Counted from the stretch's first letter, positions 8,557 through 18,521 are shown. The stretch is 64,000 nucleotides of DNA from Streptomyces griseomycini (GCF_014203535.1 NZ_JACHJI010000013.1:1-64000); one strand, 5' to 3'. The notes: generated by a model not told the origin, from the letters alone. Numbers and translations: made by a program.

Positions 8557-11412
8557 ATGCCCTATTCGTCCGATTACCCTAACTTTATGGAGTCGCATCC
8601 AACTCCTCCGGGCACCGGTCACGGCGACCGTACGCCGCCGGACGCCGGCGTACGCCCGGAGATCCTCGCCTCCTGGCAGCGCTCGCAGTCGCTCGGCATC
8701 GACCGCGAGAGGGCGGCCCTGCCGATCGACAGCGACCTGGATCCCGACTCCCGGCTGATCAGGGCCGCCGCGCCGGTGCTGGACCGCCTGTGCCATCGGT
8801 TCTCGGGCGTGCCGGTGACCGTGGCGCTGGCCGACTCACGGGCGAACATCCTGGACCGGCGGGGCGACCCGACGGGGCTGAAGCTGATGGACGCCGCCTC
8901 CCTGGTGCCCGGCGCCAACGTCGACGAGCGGTTCATGGGGACCAGCAGCGTCAGCATGGTGCTGAGCACCAGGGCGCCGTTCGTGGTCGTCGGCCACGAG
9001 CACTTCCTGCACGACCTCAAGGAGCTGACCTGCATGGCCGCGCCGGTGCGCGACCCGGTGGGCGGCGCCGTGCGGGGCGCGGTGAACCTCTCCGTGCCCC
9101 GGATGCTGGCCGAACCCGGCATGGCGCTGGCCCTGCAGGACGCCACCGAACGCATCGGGGAACGCCTGCTGGAGCTGGGCACGGCCCGTGAGCTCGACCT
9201 GATGCGTTCCTTCCAGCGGGCCAGGGAGCGCGGCGGGCACGCCGAGCTGGACCTCGGCTCGGGAGATCTGTCCCGGCTCGGCGGGCCGGCGCCCCGGCTG
9301 GCCTCGCAGGAGCGGCTGATACTGCTGGAGCGCGCCGTCGAGCTGATCTCCTCGACCGGTGAGACGTTCACCGAGGTCCCCCTCGCGGGCGGTCGCGTGG
9401 CCGTGCTGCGCCGCCGGGAACTGCGCCACGGCGACGCGGAGGGTGCGGCGGTCGAGGTCAGCTTCGAGAACGCCCGCGGCACGGGTGCACCGGGCCCGGC
9501 GACCGCGACCGCCCCCGACGGTCGTCACGTGCCGCTCCTGGACCGTTCCACCGCCGCGGCGGAGGCGGCGAGCACGCCCGACACGACGCCGGAACCGCAC
9601 GCCGCCGGGCCGACCGACGCGTGGCTGCTGCTGGTGGGCGAGCCGGGCGTCGGCCGGCTCGCCGCCGAGGCGCGCGGGCGGCTGTCCCTGCTGAACGAAG
9701 CGGGCACCCGGCTCGGCACCACCCTGGACATGCGGCGTACCGCCGAGGAACTGGCGGAGATCGCCGTGCCGCGCTTCGCCGACCTGGTCGTCGTCGACCT
9801 GGTGGAGGGCGTCCTGGCGGGCGAGGAGCCGCCGCCCGGACGGCTGCCCCCCGACGTGGCACTGCGCCGGGTGGCGGCCTGGGCCGGTGAGGGCTCCCGC
9901 GACACCCCGATCGGCGGCGTGGACCATCCGGCCGGCTACCCCGCCGGCACACCCCAGGCCCGGTGCCTGGGGACCGGGCAGCCGGTCACGGACTCGGTGC
10001 TGACCGCCGCCCTCACCGAGCAGGGCGACCGGGTGCACCCCGTCGGCCTGCTCGGTGAGGGCGTGCACTCCTACCTGGGCGCTCCGCTGTCCGCGCGGGG
10101 TTCCGTCCTGGGCCTGGCGGGGTTCTACCGCCGTGGAAGGACGAGGCCGTACGAGCAGGACGACCTGACACTGGCGGGCGAGCTGGCGGCCCGTGCCGCG
10201 ATCAGCGTGGACAACGCCCGCCGCTACCGCCGGGAGCACCACGCCTCCCTCACCCTGCAACGCAGCCTGCTGCCGCACGCCCTGCCCCGGCTGAGCACCG
10301 TCGACCTCGCCGCCCGGTACCTGCCCGCGGACGCCAGGGCCGGCGTGGGCGGGGACTGGTTCGACGCGATCCCGCTGTCCGGGATGCGCGTGGCGCTGGT
10401 CGTCGGGGACGTGCCCGGATACGGTCTGCAGGCGGCGGCGACCATGGGCCGGCTGCGCACGGCGGTGCGGACGCTCGCCGGGCTGGACCTGCTGCCCGAG
10501 GAGGTCCTGGCCCATCTGGACGACCTGGTCAGCCGCACCCCCGACGAATCCTTCGGCGAACAGGACCCCGCGACCGGGGCGACCTGCCTGTACGCGGTGT
10601 ACGACCCGGTGTCCTGCCGCTGCACGGCCGCACGGGCCGGGCACCCGCCGCCCGCTCTGCTGACGCCGGGCGGGGAGGCGCGGCTGATCGACCTGCCGGC
10701 CGGTCCGCCGCTCGGGCTCGGCGGGATCCAGCCGTACGAGTCCGCCACCGTCGACCTGCCCGCGGGCAGCCTGCTGGCGATGTACACCGACGGCCTGCTC
10801 AAGGAGAACCGCGGCTACGGGAGCACCGACGCGCGCACCGGGCGGCTGCTGGCCTCGCTGGACCACGCCGGTCCGGCGCTGGAGGACATCTGCGACCGGG
10901 TCACGGACACCCTCCTGTCCGGCGGCCCGTACGACGACGTGGCCCTCCTGCTGGCCCGTGTGCACGCGCTGTCCGAGGACCGGGTGGTGTCCTGGGAGTT
11001 CCCGTCCGACTCCTCGGTCGTGGCGCGGGCCAGGGAGCTGACCCGCGCTCAGCTCGCCGCCTGGAACATGTCGGAGCTGGACTTCAACACCGGGCTGGTG
11101 GTCAGCGAGCTGGTCACCAACGCCGTGCGGTACGGCGGCCGGGGACCGGTGTGCCTGCGGTTGCTGCGCGACGACTCGCTGATCTGCGAGGTCTCCGACC
11201 GCAGCAACACCTCTCCGCGCATCCGGCGGGCGGCCACGACCGAGGAGGGCGGTCGCGGGCTGTTCCTGGTGGCGCAGTTCACCAAGAGCTGGGGTGCCCG
11301 TTACATGCCCCAGGGCAAGACGGTGTGGGCCGAGCAGGTTCCGCAGCCGGAGCAGCCTGCGTCGGAGATGGACGAACAGGCGCTGCTGGCCATGTTCGAC
11401 GACTCCGGCTGA
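8557..11412 (+). CDS. GAF-GAF-SpoIIE phosphatase with C-terminal anti-sigma-like kinase domain
   Basis: About 951 residues from the ATG at 8557 (an ATG at 8587 is possible; neither has a good ribosome site). An N-terminal sensor region resembles those of AcoR-type activators (PEILASWQRSQSLGI; about 25-200). A second GAF follows (about 390-550), then a PP2C/SpoIIE phosphatase domain (about 560-790, with GVGGDWFDAI and GPYDDVALLLA), and an HATPase_c/RsbW-like domain at the end (ELVTNAVRYGG, EEGGRGLFLV). Such proteins act in partner-switching control of sigma factors. The fusion of phosphatase and kinase suggests a self-contained switch; its signal is unknown. Confidence 0.9.
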   Translation: MPYSSDYPNFMESHPTPPGTGHGDRTPPDAGVRPEILASWQRSQSLGIDRERAALPIDSDLDPDSRLIRAAAPVLDRLCHRFSGVPVTVALADSRANILDRRGDPTGLKLMDAASLVPGANVDERFMGTSSVSMVLSTRAPFVVVGHEHFLHDLKELTCMAAPVRDPVGGAVRGAVNLSVPRMLAEPGMALALQDATERIGERLLELGTARELDLMRSFQRARERGGHAELDLGSGDLSRLGGPAPRLASQERLILLERAVELISSTGETFTEVPLAGGRVAVLRRRELRHGDAEGAAVEVSFENARGTGAPGPATATAPDGRHVPLLDRSTAAAEAASTPDTTPEPHAAGPTDAWLLLVGEPGVGRLAAEARGRLSLLNEAGTRLGTTLDMRRTAEELAEIAVPRFADLVVVDLVEGVLAGEEPPPGRLPPDVALRRVAAWAGEGSRDTPIGGVDHPAGYPAGTPQARCLGTGQPVTDSVLTAALTEQGDRVHPVGLLGEGVHSYLGAPLSARGSVLGLAGFYRRGRTRPYEQDDLTLAGELAARAAISVDNARRYRREHHASLTLQRSLLPHALPRLSTVDLAARYLPADARAGVGGDWFDAIPLSGMRVALVVGDVPGYGLQAAATMGRLRTAVRTLAGLDLLPEEVLAHLDDLVSRTPDESFGEQDPATGATCLYAVYDPVSCRCTAARAGHPPPALLTPGGEARLIDLPAGPPLGLGGIQPYESATVDLPAGSLLAMYTDGLLKENRGYGSTDARTGRLLASLDHAGPALEDICDRVTDTLLSGGPYDDVALLLARVHALSEDRVVSWEFPSDSSVVARARELTRAQLAAWNMSELDFNTGLVVSELVTNAVRYGGRGPVCLRLLRDDSLICEVSDRSNTSPRIRRAATTEEGGRGLFLVAQFTKSWGARYMPQGKTVWAEQVPQPEQPASEMDEQALLAMFDDSG

Positions 11413-11517
11413 CCCGCCGGCCGACGACACGGGGCCCACCGGTGGAAGGGCCGTCGCGCGCGGCGGACTGCGGGAAGGGTGCCCCCGCCGCGCCTGGCGA
11501 CGTGCCGGCGGAGTCGG

Positions 11518-11586
11518 CAACAGGTCGGCGCTGTTCCGGGCCCCTGCCGGTCGGCGAACCGTCGGCGTCGGTCGTCGAGGGCCGGC
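11518..11586. repeat. Dispersed repeat, copy 1 (partner at 25713)
   Basis: About 68 bases in the convergent gap after the SpoIIE gene resemble 25713-25780 closely, roughly four bases in five with one indel, for example CAGGTCGGC then TGTTCCG in both. The short minus-strand translations also correspond (TDADG...). I do not recognise its nature. Confidence 0.5.
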
Positions 11587-11625
11587 CGTCCCCGCCCGCT
11601 GCCGTCGGAAGTCCCGGCGCGCGAA

Positions 11626-11661
11626 GGCCCCGGTGGCCTCGAGGTCCAGGTCACCGGGGCC
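11626..11661. terminator. Hairpin between convergent genes
   Basis: GGCCCCGGTG (11626-11635) pairs with CACCGGGGCC (11652-11661), and three inner pairs extend the stem. It lies between the SpoIIE gene and the MMPL gene and could end both transcripts. Confidence 0.65.
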
Positions 11662-11680
11662 GGGGCCATGCACGTGGGGG

Positions 11681-13900
11681 TCAGACTCCGGCCGCCTCCG
11701 ACTCGCGCGTGGGCTCCGCGGACGTGGTGGTGTCGCCGAGTTCCTCGTGGAGCTTCTCGCCCTCGACGTCGACGTTCGGCAGGAGGCGGTCCAGCCACTT
11801 GGGCAGCCACCACGCCTTGGTGCCGAGCAGGGCGAGCACCGCGGGCACGAGGGCCATGCGGACGACGAAGGCGTCGAAGAGGACCGCGATCGCGAGGCCG
11901 AAGCCCATCATCTTGATCATGTCGTCGTTCTCCATGATGAAGCCGGAGAAGACGCTGATCATGATGATCGCGGCCGCCGCGACGACCCGGCCGCCGTGGG
12001 TGAAGCCCGTGATGACGGACTCGGCGGCGGACGACCCGTGGACGTAGGCCTCACGCATGCGGGTCACGAGGAAGACCTCGTAGTCCATCGCCAGGCCGAA
12101 GACCACGCCGATCATGAAGATGGGCATCATCGACATGATGGGACCCGGCTGGTCCACGCCGAACACGTCCGCGAGCCAGCCCCACTGGAACACCGCGACC
12201 ACCGCGCCGAGCGCCGCCGCCACCGAGAGCAGGAAGCCCAGGGCCGCCTTCAGCGGGACGAGGACCGAGCGGAAGACGAGCATCAGGAGCAGGAAGGCGA
12301 GGCCGACGACCAGGGCCAGGTACGGGACCAGCGCGTCGTCCAGGGTCTGCGAGAAGTCGATCGTCATCGCGGTCATGCCCGTGACCAGCACGGTCGCGCC
12401 GGTTTCGGCCTTGATGCCGCCGGACAGCGAGCGGATGTCCTTGACCAGCTCCTCGGTGGCCGCGTCGCTCGGCCCGGTCCTGGGCACCACGGTGAGGACG
12501 GCGGTGTCGCCCTGCTCGTTGAAGTTCGCCGGGGTGACGGCCGCGGCCTCGCCCAGGCCGGTGATCTCCTTGCCGACGGTCTCGGCGGTGGCCTTGGGGT
12601 CGTCCGCGCCCCGCGTGTCGACGGTGACCATCAGCGGGCCGTTGAACCCGGCGCCGAAGGACTCGGACAGCATGTCGTAGGCCTTGCGCTGGGTGGTGTC
12701 GGGCGCCGAGCTGCCCTCGTCCGGCAGGCCCAGTTCCAGGCTGGTGGCCGGCACGGCGACCGCGCCGAGGCCGATCACCGCGGTGAGCAGCACGGTCACC
12801 GGACGGCGCAGGACGAAGCGAGCCCAGCGGGTGCCGAGCTTCGGCTTTGCGGGCACCGTCCGCTGTCCGGCGGCCGCCCTGCGGTCCTTGCGGCTGAGCG
12901 CCTTCTTGCCGGCGAAGCCGAGCAGGGCCGGGGTCATGGTGAGCGCGATCAGCACGGCGATGCCGACCGTGGCGGCGGCGGCCAGGCCCATCTTGGTGAG
13001 GATCGGGATGTTGACCACCGCGAGCCCCGCCAGGGCCACGATGACGGTGAGTCCGGCGAAGACGACCGCGGAGCCGGCGGTGCCGACCGCGCGTCCCGCG
13101 GCCTCCTCGGGGGTGCGGCCCTCGGAGATCTCGGCGCGGTAGCGCGAGACGATGAACAGGGCGTAGTCGATGGCGACCGCGAGGCCGATCATCATGGCGA
13201 GCGTGGAGGTCGTGGCGGACAGTTCCAGCGTGCTGCCGAGCGCTCCGATACCGGAGATGCCGATGCCGACACCGATGATCGCCGAGAGCAGCGGCATGCC
13301 GGCCGCGACGAGGGAGCCGAAGGTCAGCAGGAGCACGACGGCGGCGACACCGATGCCGATCAGCTCGGCGGTGCCGCCCATCTCCTGTTCGGCCATGACC
13401 GCGTCGCCGCCGGTCTCGACGGTGAAGCCGTCGCTGCGCGCGTCGTCGGTGGCCGCGGTGAGCGCCTCGCGGGCCTGGTCGGTCAGCTCCATGGAGTTGA
13501 CCTCGTACGTCACCGAGGCGTACGCGGTCGTGCCGTCCCGGCTCACGGCGTCCGCCTCGAACGGGTCGGCGACCGAGGCGACCTGCGGGCCGTTTCCGAG
13601 GGCGGTGACCAGTTCCTCGACCGTGGCCTTGCCGGCCGGGTCGGAGATCTTCCCGCCCTCGGGGGCGCGGATCACGACGCGCGCCGTGGCGCCTTCGGCA
13701 CTGGCCGCCGGGAAACGCTCATCGAGCAGGTCGAACGCCTTCTGGGACTCGGTGCCGGGCATGGAGAAGGAGTCTTCGGGCGGGGCGGGCGCGGTGGACG
13801 CGGCGACGCCGGCGCCCACGAGTATGGCCACCCACAACAGGGCGACGAGGCCGCGGCGCCGGAACGCGCGTCGGCCGAGTCGATAAAGAAACGTAGCCAC
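11681..13900 (-). CDS. MMPL-family (RND) membrane transporter
   Basis: 739 residues. An N-terminal helix (about 15-35) is followed by a large external domain, a block of five or six helices, a basic cytoplasmic loop, one helix, a second external domain and a final helix block: the duplicated RND/MMPL layout. Family signatures include GLAVAIDYALFIVSRYRAEI and FGLAMDYEVFLVTRMREAY. Members export lipids or drugs; the cargo here is unknown. It is transcribed alone, converging on the SpoIIE gene. Confidence 0.93.
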   Translation of the reverse strand: MATFLYRLGRRAFRRRGLVALLWVAILVGAGVAASTAPAPPEDSFSMPGTESQKAFDLLDERFPAASAEGATARVVIRAPEGGKISDPAGKATVEELVTALGNGPQVASVADPFEADAVSRDGTTAYASVTYEVNSMELTDQAREALTAATDDARSDGFTVETGGDAVMAEQEMGGTAELIGIGVAAVVLLLTFGSLVAAGMPLLSAIIGVGIGISGIGALGSTLELSATTSTLAMMIGLAVAIDYALFIVSRYRAEISEGRTPEEAAGRAVGTAGSAVVFAGLTVIVALAGLAVVNIPILTKMGLAAAATVGIAVLIALTMTPALLGFAGKKALSRKDRRAAAGQRTVPAKPKLGTRWARFVLRRPVTVLLTAVIGLGAVAVPATSLELGLPDEGSSAPDTTQRKAYDMLSESFGAGFNGPLMVTVDTRGADDPKATAETVGKEITGLGEAAAVTPANFNEQGDTAVLTVVPRTGPSDAATEELVKDIRSLSGGIKAETGATVLVTGMTAMTIDFSQTLDDALVPYLALVVGLAFLLLMLVFRSVLVPLKAALGFLLSVAAALGAVVAVFQWGWLADVFGVDQPGPIMSMMPIFMIGVVFGLAMDYEVFLVTRMREAYVHGSSAAESVITGFTHGGRVVAAAAIIMISVFSGFIMENDDMIKMMGFGLAIAVLFDAFVVRMALVPAVLALLGTKAWWLPKWLDRLLPNVDVEGEKLHEELGDTTTSAEPTRESEAAGV

Positions 13901-14397
13901 CTGGGACCAATCCGTTGTATTTCGGGCAGGACGAGACCCGGCACATGGGGAGGCAGGAGTTCTGACCGGGGTACTCGTTCATGCTCACCCGGGATCTCCT
14001 GCATTTGATCCCTCCCTGGGGCTGGACCGGCGTACTGCATCGGGTGTACTGCGCTCCCTCTGCCCCTCTCCCCCGGGTGGAGCCCACGACGATGGGTGTA
14101 CGCCGCATCCTCTCCGGCGGGCCGCCGCGGCGGTCACTCCGCCACCGGTGCCGCGCCGCCGCAGGGACCGCGGCGAACCGTCCGGCGAGGGCACGGCCCC
14201 GGATCCGTCCAGGCCCGTCGGAACCGCCGTCCCAGCAGCGGACCGCGGACCTGGCGCCGGCACGGCGGACGTGGGCGGCGGGCCCCGCCGCCGTCGTCGA
14301 CGCCTCGCACCGGCGTGAGCTCGCCGCGCCGGACCTGCTGGACGAGTCCCGGGCCTCGGCACCGGCAGATCCCCTGGCCGCGGAGCCCTGGACGCAC
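13901..14397. other. Intergenic stretch with no recognisable intact gene
   Basis: It contains the upstream region of the MMPL gene. Open frames here have no family features. The end near 14400 is where the universal-stress-protein fragment loses its frame. Confidence 0.4.
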
Positions 14398-14937
14398 GCC
14401 GGGTCCGCGGACGGGGTGGGTGCCCGGCCGGCCGATCACGCGCTCGTCGGTCACCTCCACGTCGGGGTACCTCTCGCGCCAGGGCCGCAGGCCGTCGGAC
14501 AGGTGCTCCGGTGGGGTGCTCCCGTCGTGCACGACACGGAGGGCGGCGGCGCGCCGGGACGCGGCGTCCGGGGCGAAGTCGAGGAGGGCGTCGTGCGGGC
14601 CGTGCGGGCCGAGGCCGAGCACGACGTCGCGGCACCGGTTGCTTCCGTCCTCCGGTGGCGCGGTCGGAGGTTCGTGCGGTCCGCCCGCGAGGACCACCGG
14701 CCGCACGGCCCTGGCGACGACGGCCGACGCGACGGAGGCGAACAGGAACCCGGCCGCACGGCCCAGCCCCCGCGACCCCAGCACCAGCGGCTCGGCCTCC
14801 CCCGCCGCCCTCAGCAGCCCCGGCACGGTGTGGCCGCCGACCTGTTCCGCGGTGATCCGCAGGTGCGGATGGCGGTGGGCGAGGCGGGCCCGCACCTGTG
14901 CGGCGGTGTGCCGATCACCGGCCTCGACCGCGGAGCG
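14398..14937 (-). pseudogene. Universal stress protein fragment
   Basis: The translation holds the end of one USP domain (PLVLGSRGLGRAAGFLFASV then RPVVLAGG) and the first half of a second (RDVVLGLG, RYPDVEVTDERVIGRPG). This matches tandem-USP proteins, but the N-terminal part is missing and the sequence stops resembling the family after GRPG, consistent with a frameshift and decay. It lies right after the multicopper oxidase gene. Confidence 0.6.
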
Positions 14938-14979
14938 GGAGCGGGGCGGGAGCGGGGCGGCGTTCCGGAACGGGCCGGA

Positions 14980-16647
14980 TCACTTGTGGTACGCGAGGGT
15001 CGTCATCATCCCGGACTCCGAGTGGTAGATGTTGTGGCAGTGCAGCATCCACAGTCCGGGGTTGTCCGCGTCGAAGTCCGCCACCAGTGTGTCGTACGGC
15101 AGCACGATCGACGTGTCCTTGCGGGCGCCGTTCGAGTCGGCGCCGGCGAGGGAGTACGTGTGGCCGTGCAGATGCACGGGGTGCCACATGTGGGTGGCGT
15201 TCATGACGACCAGCCGCACCCGCTCGCCCCGTTCGACCCAGTGGAGCGTGTCCGGGTCGTAGGGCTTGTGGTCGATCCCCCAGTCGTACTCCTTCATGCT
15301 GCCGGTCAGCTTGATCTTGAGCAGGCGGTCGTACCCGCGGCGGGGCAGCGCGACCGACTCGTCCGGCCGGAGCCGGTGGGCGGACACCAGCACCCTGCGG
15401 TCCAGCTCCACGGGGTGCGCGGACGGCTTGGGAACCGCTCCGGCGCCCGTGCGCAGGACGGCCATGGCCCGGCCCCGCTTGCCCTCGGCGAGCGCGACGA
15501 GCGGGAAGACCCCGGATTTCGCGGTGATCAGCACGTCGTACCGCTCGGCCATGCCGATGACCAGCGCGTCGGTCTCGTAGGGCTGCACGGGGAAGCCGTC
15601 GCTGTGGGTGATGGTCATCCGGTGCCCGCCGAGCGCCACCCGGAAGGCCGACTCCCCGCCGGCGTTGATGATGCGCAGCCTGATCCGGTCGCCGGGCTTG
15701 GCCCTGAACTGCGTGGGGTCGTCCGCCGTGCGCCCGTTGATCAGGTAATAGGGGTAGGCGACGTCTCCCGCGTGGCCGCCGAGCAGCCTGCTGGTGGCGC
15801 CCGACACCAATCGGTTCGGCCCCGTCCTCCGGTACGGCGACGGCGAGGGTGCCCTCCCGGGCCCCTTCCCGTCGTTCCTCCCCCCGGACGCGGCGTCCGC
15901 CAACGCCCCGCCGCCGGCCCCCACCGGCCCCTCCGGTCCCTCGCCGTGGCCCATCGTGGGTTTGCCCCGGCGGAGTTGGTGGAGGACGTCGTCGGGGGTG
16001 GATCCGCCCACGCCGTCGACCCAGTCGTCCAGCATGACGATCCACTCGTGGTCGTACCTGAGCGGTTCCCTCGGGTCGTCGACGATCAGCGGCGCGTACA
16101 AACCGCGGTCGATCTGCACCCCCATGTGGGGGTGGAACCAGTAGGTGCCGGGGTGCGCCACGGTGAAGCGGTAGTCGAAGGTTTCGCCGGGTCTGACCGG
16201 CGACTGCGTCACGCCGGGCACGCCGTCCATCTCGTTGCGCAGCGCGATGCCGTGCCAGTGCACGGTCGTCGCCTCCGGCAGATTGTTGGCGAGCGTCAGC
16301 GCCAGGGTGTCGCCCGCGGTGGCCCGCACCTCCCGTCCCGGCAACAGTCCCTCGTACGTCCAGGATTTGAAGGTGCGTCCGGCGCCCAGCTCGACCGGCG
16401 ACGGGGTGGCTCTGAAGGTGTGCTTGCGGAGCAGTTCGGCAGGGGCCGAATGCGTTTCGTCGACCCCCCTGCCGCTCGGCGCGGCGGATCTGCCGGGGGC
16501 GTCCGCCGCGGGCGCGCCGGGGTTGCCGCGGGTGTGCTCGCCGCCGCTGGAGCAGGCGGCGAGCAGCCCGGAGCCCGCGGCCGCGATCCCGGCGCCGAGC
16601 ACGGCGCGACGCGTGGGAGAGGTCTGACTGGTGTGGTCCGTGCGCAT
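14980..16647 (-). CDS. Tat-exported multicopper oxidase
   Basis: 555 residues from the ATG at 16647, which follows a GAGGTG site by nine bases. A Tat lipoprotein leader (TRRAVLGAG then LLAACSSG) is followed by three cupredoxin domains. All four copper-ligand clusters are visible: HWHG, YWFHPHMG, HPVHLHGH and LHCHNIYHSESGM, with a Met as axial ligand. A glycine/proline-rich insert is found mid-protein (about residues 240-290). It probably oxidises cuprous ions or phenolics outside the cell. A short ORF and a palindrome precede it on the likely leader mRNA. Confidence 0.93.
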   Translation of the reverse strand: MRTDHTSQTSPTRRAVLGAGIAAAGSGLLAACSSGGEHTRGNPGAPAADAPGRSAAPSGRGVDETHSAPAELLRKHTFRATPSPVELGAGRTFKSWTYEGLLPGREVRATAGDTLALTLANNLPEATTVHWHGIALRNEMDGVPGVTQSPVRPGETFDYRFTVAHPGTYWFHPHMGVQIDRGLYAPLIVDDPREPLRYDHEWIVMLDDWVDGVGGSTPDDVLHQLRRGKPTMGHGEGPEGPVGAGGGALADAASGGRNDGKGPGRAPSPSPYRRTGPNRLVSGATSRLLGGHAGDVAYPYYLINGRTADDPTQFRAKPGDRIRLRIINAGGESAFRVALGGHRMTITHSDGFPVQPYETDALVIGMAERYDVLITAKSGVFPLVALAEGKRGRAMAVLRTGAGAVPKPSAHPVELDRRVLVSAHRLRPDESVALPRRGYDRLLKIKLTGSMKEYDWGIDHKPYDPDTLHWVERGERVRLVVMNATHMWHPVHLHGHTYSLAGADSNGARKDTSIVLPYDTLVADFDADNPGLWMLHCHNIYHSESGMMTTLAYHK

Positions 16648-16839
16648 GACTGGGTGCACCTCGCTGGTGGGTGAAGGCAGGTGAAGGCGTGGATCTGCCA
16701 CCGCCGCCCGGGCAGGACGGGACAGCCGGAGGCGCTCCTCCTGGCGAGGTACCGACGAGGTGGTGAGCACGATCCGGCGGGTGGCGGAACCGGCCGTACG
16801 GACGGCGGCGGGCGTTCCCGTCGGTGTCCGGTCCGCCGC

Positions 16840-16938
16840 TCAGAGCGGCCGTGCGGATATCCCGAGCGGCAGGGCCCCGAACGGCACGTGCCGTTCGTGC
16901 AAGCCACGCCCGTGCCTGGCCCTCGGGTCGGTCGTCAT
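16840..16938 (-). CDS. Possible 32-residue leader ORF upstream of the multicopper oxidase gene
   Basis: The ATG at 16938 opens MTTDPRARHGRGLHERH..., rich in His and Arg, with GGGTTCCCCAC just upstream. It would share an mRNA with the oxidase, 192 bases away. No homologue is recognised and coding is uncertain; it could be a regulatory leader peptide. Confidence 0.3.
   Translation of the reverse strand: MTTDPRARHGRGLHERHVPFGALPLGISARPL
16878..16897. promoter_or_regulatory. 20-base perfect palindrome
   Basis: CGAACGGCACGTGCCGTTCG is an exact inverted repeat about 230 bases upstream of the oxidase start. It may be an operator or an RNA hairpin. Confidence 0.4.
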
Positions 16939-17229
16939 GTGGGGAACCCTACCCCCACCAGGCATATAATCCGGGTATATGAGTCGTATCGACACGATGC
17001 GACGTGTTCGGTGCCGGGCGTCGACGCCCGGCACAGCGGCCACCGGCACGGGGTGGCACGGTGCGGGCCCCGCACCGTTCTCGCCCGCCCCACCGCGGAC
17101 GCCGCGCGCACCGGTCCGGGTCGCCCCGGAATCGTTCCGCACCCGCTTCGTGTCGTCTTCGAGCGGCGTCCTGACCTCGATCAGGTCCTCCGGCTCCCGG
17201 TCCCGCCGTACCCGCGCCCCCTCCGTCCG
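16939..17229. promoter_or_regulatory. Upstream region of the oxidase transcript
   Basis: An AT-rich patch (CATATAATCCGGGTATATGA near 16963-16982) stands out from the GC-rich surroundings. With the adjacent CCCTACCCCCACC it resembles a promoter with a copper-repressor-type (CsoR-like) half-site. The rest shows no gene. Confidence 0.35.
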
Positions 17230-17516
17230 GCTGGGACCAGGGTCGTCTCACGGGTGGCCTGTGCCGCGTGGCGGCGGGGGAAGGCGATCCATTCGTCGTG
17301 CAGCTCGAAGAGCACGGCGGTGACCAGCCGCAGGAGCGCGTCGCCGCCGGGGAAGACCTGGACGACGTCGGTGCGGCGCCTGGCCTCGCGGTTGATCCGC
17401 TCCAGCGGGTCGGTGGACTGGATCTTCTTCCGGTGCCGCCCCGGGAAGGCGGCGGAGGCGGTCAGGTCGTCCTTCGCCTCCAGCAGCATCTCCTCCACCT
17501 CGGGGAACCGCGTGCC
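17230..17516 (-). pseudogene. IS256-family transposase, C-terminal remnant
   Basis: About 90 residues match the end of IS256/Mutator transposases: RFPEVEEMLLEAKDDL, AFPGRHRKKI, TDPLERINREARRRTDVVQVFP and LLRLVTAVLFELHDEW. The N-terminal DNA-binding region and the first two acidic residues of the DDE triad are missing, so it cannot transpose. Confidence 0.85.
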
Positions 17517-17541
17517 GGACGTTCGGAAGCCGACGGCGACC

Positions 17542-18138
17542 TCACGCCGCCACGGGTGTCCTCCCGGCCGCGGAGCGGCGTTTCCAGTACGCGACGGTCA
17601 GCACGCCCAGCAGCGGCCCCCACAGGGTCAGCGGCGCGTAGCAGAAGGAGAACCAGGCGGCTTCCCAGCCGCCGGCCTGGCTAGGGTAGTCGGCCGGCAG
17701 GTCGCCGCCCCGGATGGTGGTGCCCCTGATCTCGGAGACGACGAACAGAAGGGTGAACAGGAGGGTGAGGCCCGCGGCCCCGATGGCGGCCGGGAGCACG
17801 GCTGCCCTTCGCGGGACCCGGCGGCCACGGAGGAACGGGATCCAGCGCGGGAACACCTCACCCCAGCGGGCGATCAGACCGATCGCGGTGAACGCGAAGG
17901 CTTCGGACAGAACCGACAGGAGGACGACGTACGCCCGTTCGCCGAGTCCGAGGCCGTCGCCGAACGCGGCCGGAAGCCTCCAGACGCTGGAAGGAAGGAC
18001 GGTCAACGGAACGGCGTAGGCCACCAGCCGCATCCGTCGTGACACCCCGGCAACGGGCTCGTGGGCCGCCCGCCACGCGACGCGTAACCGTCCGGGGTGG
18101 GAGGTGGCGGGTTCTTCGGCGTGCAGGAGCTGCTGCAT
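17542..18138 (-). CDS. Multi-spanning membrane protein of unknown function
   Basis: 198 residues with a 35-residue polar N-terminus and four or five hydrophobic segments (about 38-56, 67-90, 110-133, 160-185). GAGG precedes the ATG. No family name is offered and no enzyme motif is visible. It sits between two transposase remnants, and its codon use looks normal for the window, so it is probably a real gene that survived in a decayed area. Confidence 0.6.
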   Translation of the reverse strand: MQQLLHAEEPATSHPGRLRVAWRAAHEPVAGVSRRMRLVAYAVPLTVLPSSVWRLPAAFGDGLGLGERAYVVLLSVLSEAFAFTAIGLIARWGEVFPRWIPFLRGRRVPRRAAVLPAAIGAAGLTLLFTLLFVVSEIRGTTIRGGDLPADYPSQAGGWEAAWFSFCYAPLTLWGPLLGVLTVAYWKRRSAAGRTPVAA

Positions 18139-18521
18139 GGGCGGTCCTCGGCTTCGGTGAACTGCTGTCCGGTCCGTTCAATGACGAAGATGCCGGTCCC
18201 GGGAGCCCCGGGCATCGCTCCGAGAGCTGACCCGGCTCCGTCCGACGGCTGACGAAGTGGTGCGACCGGCGGATGACCGCAGTGCCCGTCTGCCGCATGA
18301 CCGGCATGTTTCACCAGGAGCATCCACCGCCGCCCCGGCAGGGGACCCGGCGCCTCCCGAACTCGTCGGCACCGCGCGCCTGTGGAGCGGGGTGCCTTCC
18401 AGACCCATCGGCAGGCGACGTCACCACTGCGGTTCCGGCTCGCTCTCCGTGAGGACGAGCCGCCGGGACGTCGCCCGGGAACAACCACTGGTGACCTTGG
18501 TGCGGCTGACAGTTCGGCGTC
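18139..18521. other. Intergenic stretch, nothing recognised
   Basis: 383 bases between the membrane-protein gene and the ISL3 remnant. Open frames have no family features. The end of the insertion sequence may lie here, but I could not identify terminal repeats. Confidence 0.4.

Noticed and set aside
11294..14008. A 904-codon plus-strand frame opposite the MMPL gene
   Set aside because: Asp/Gly/Arg-rich shadow without domains; the minus strand encodes a clear transporter.
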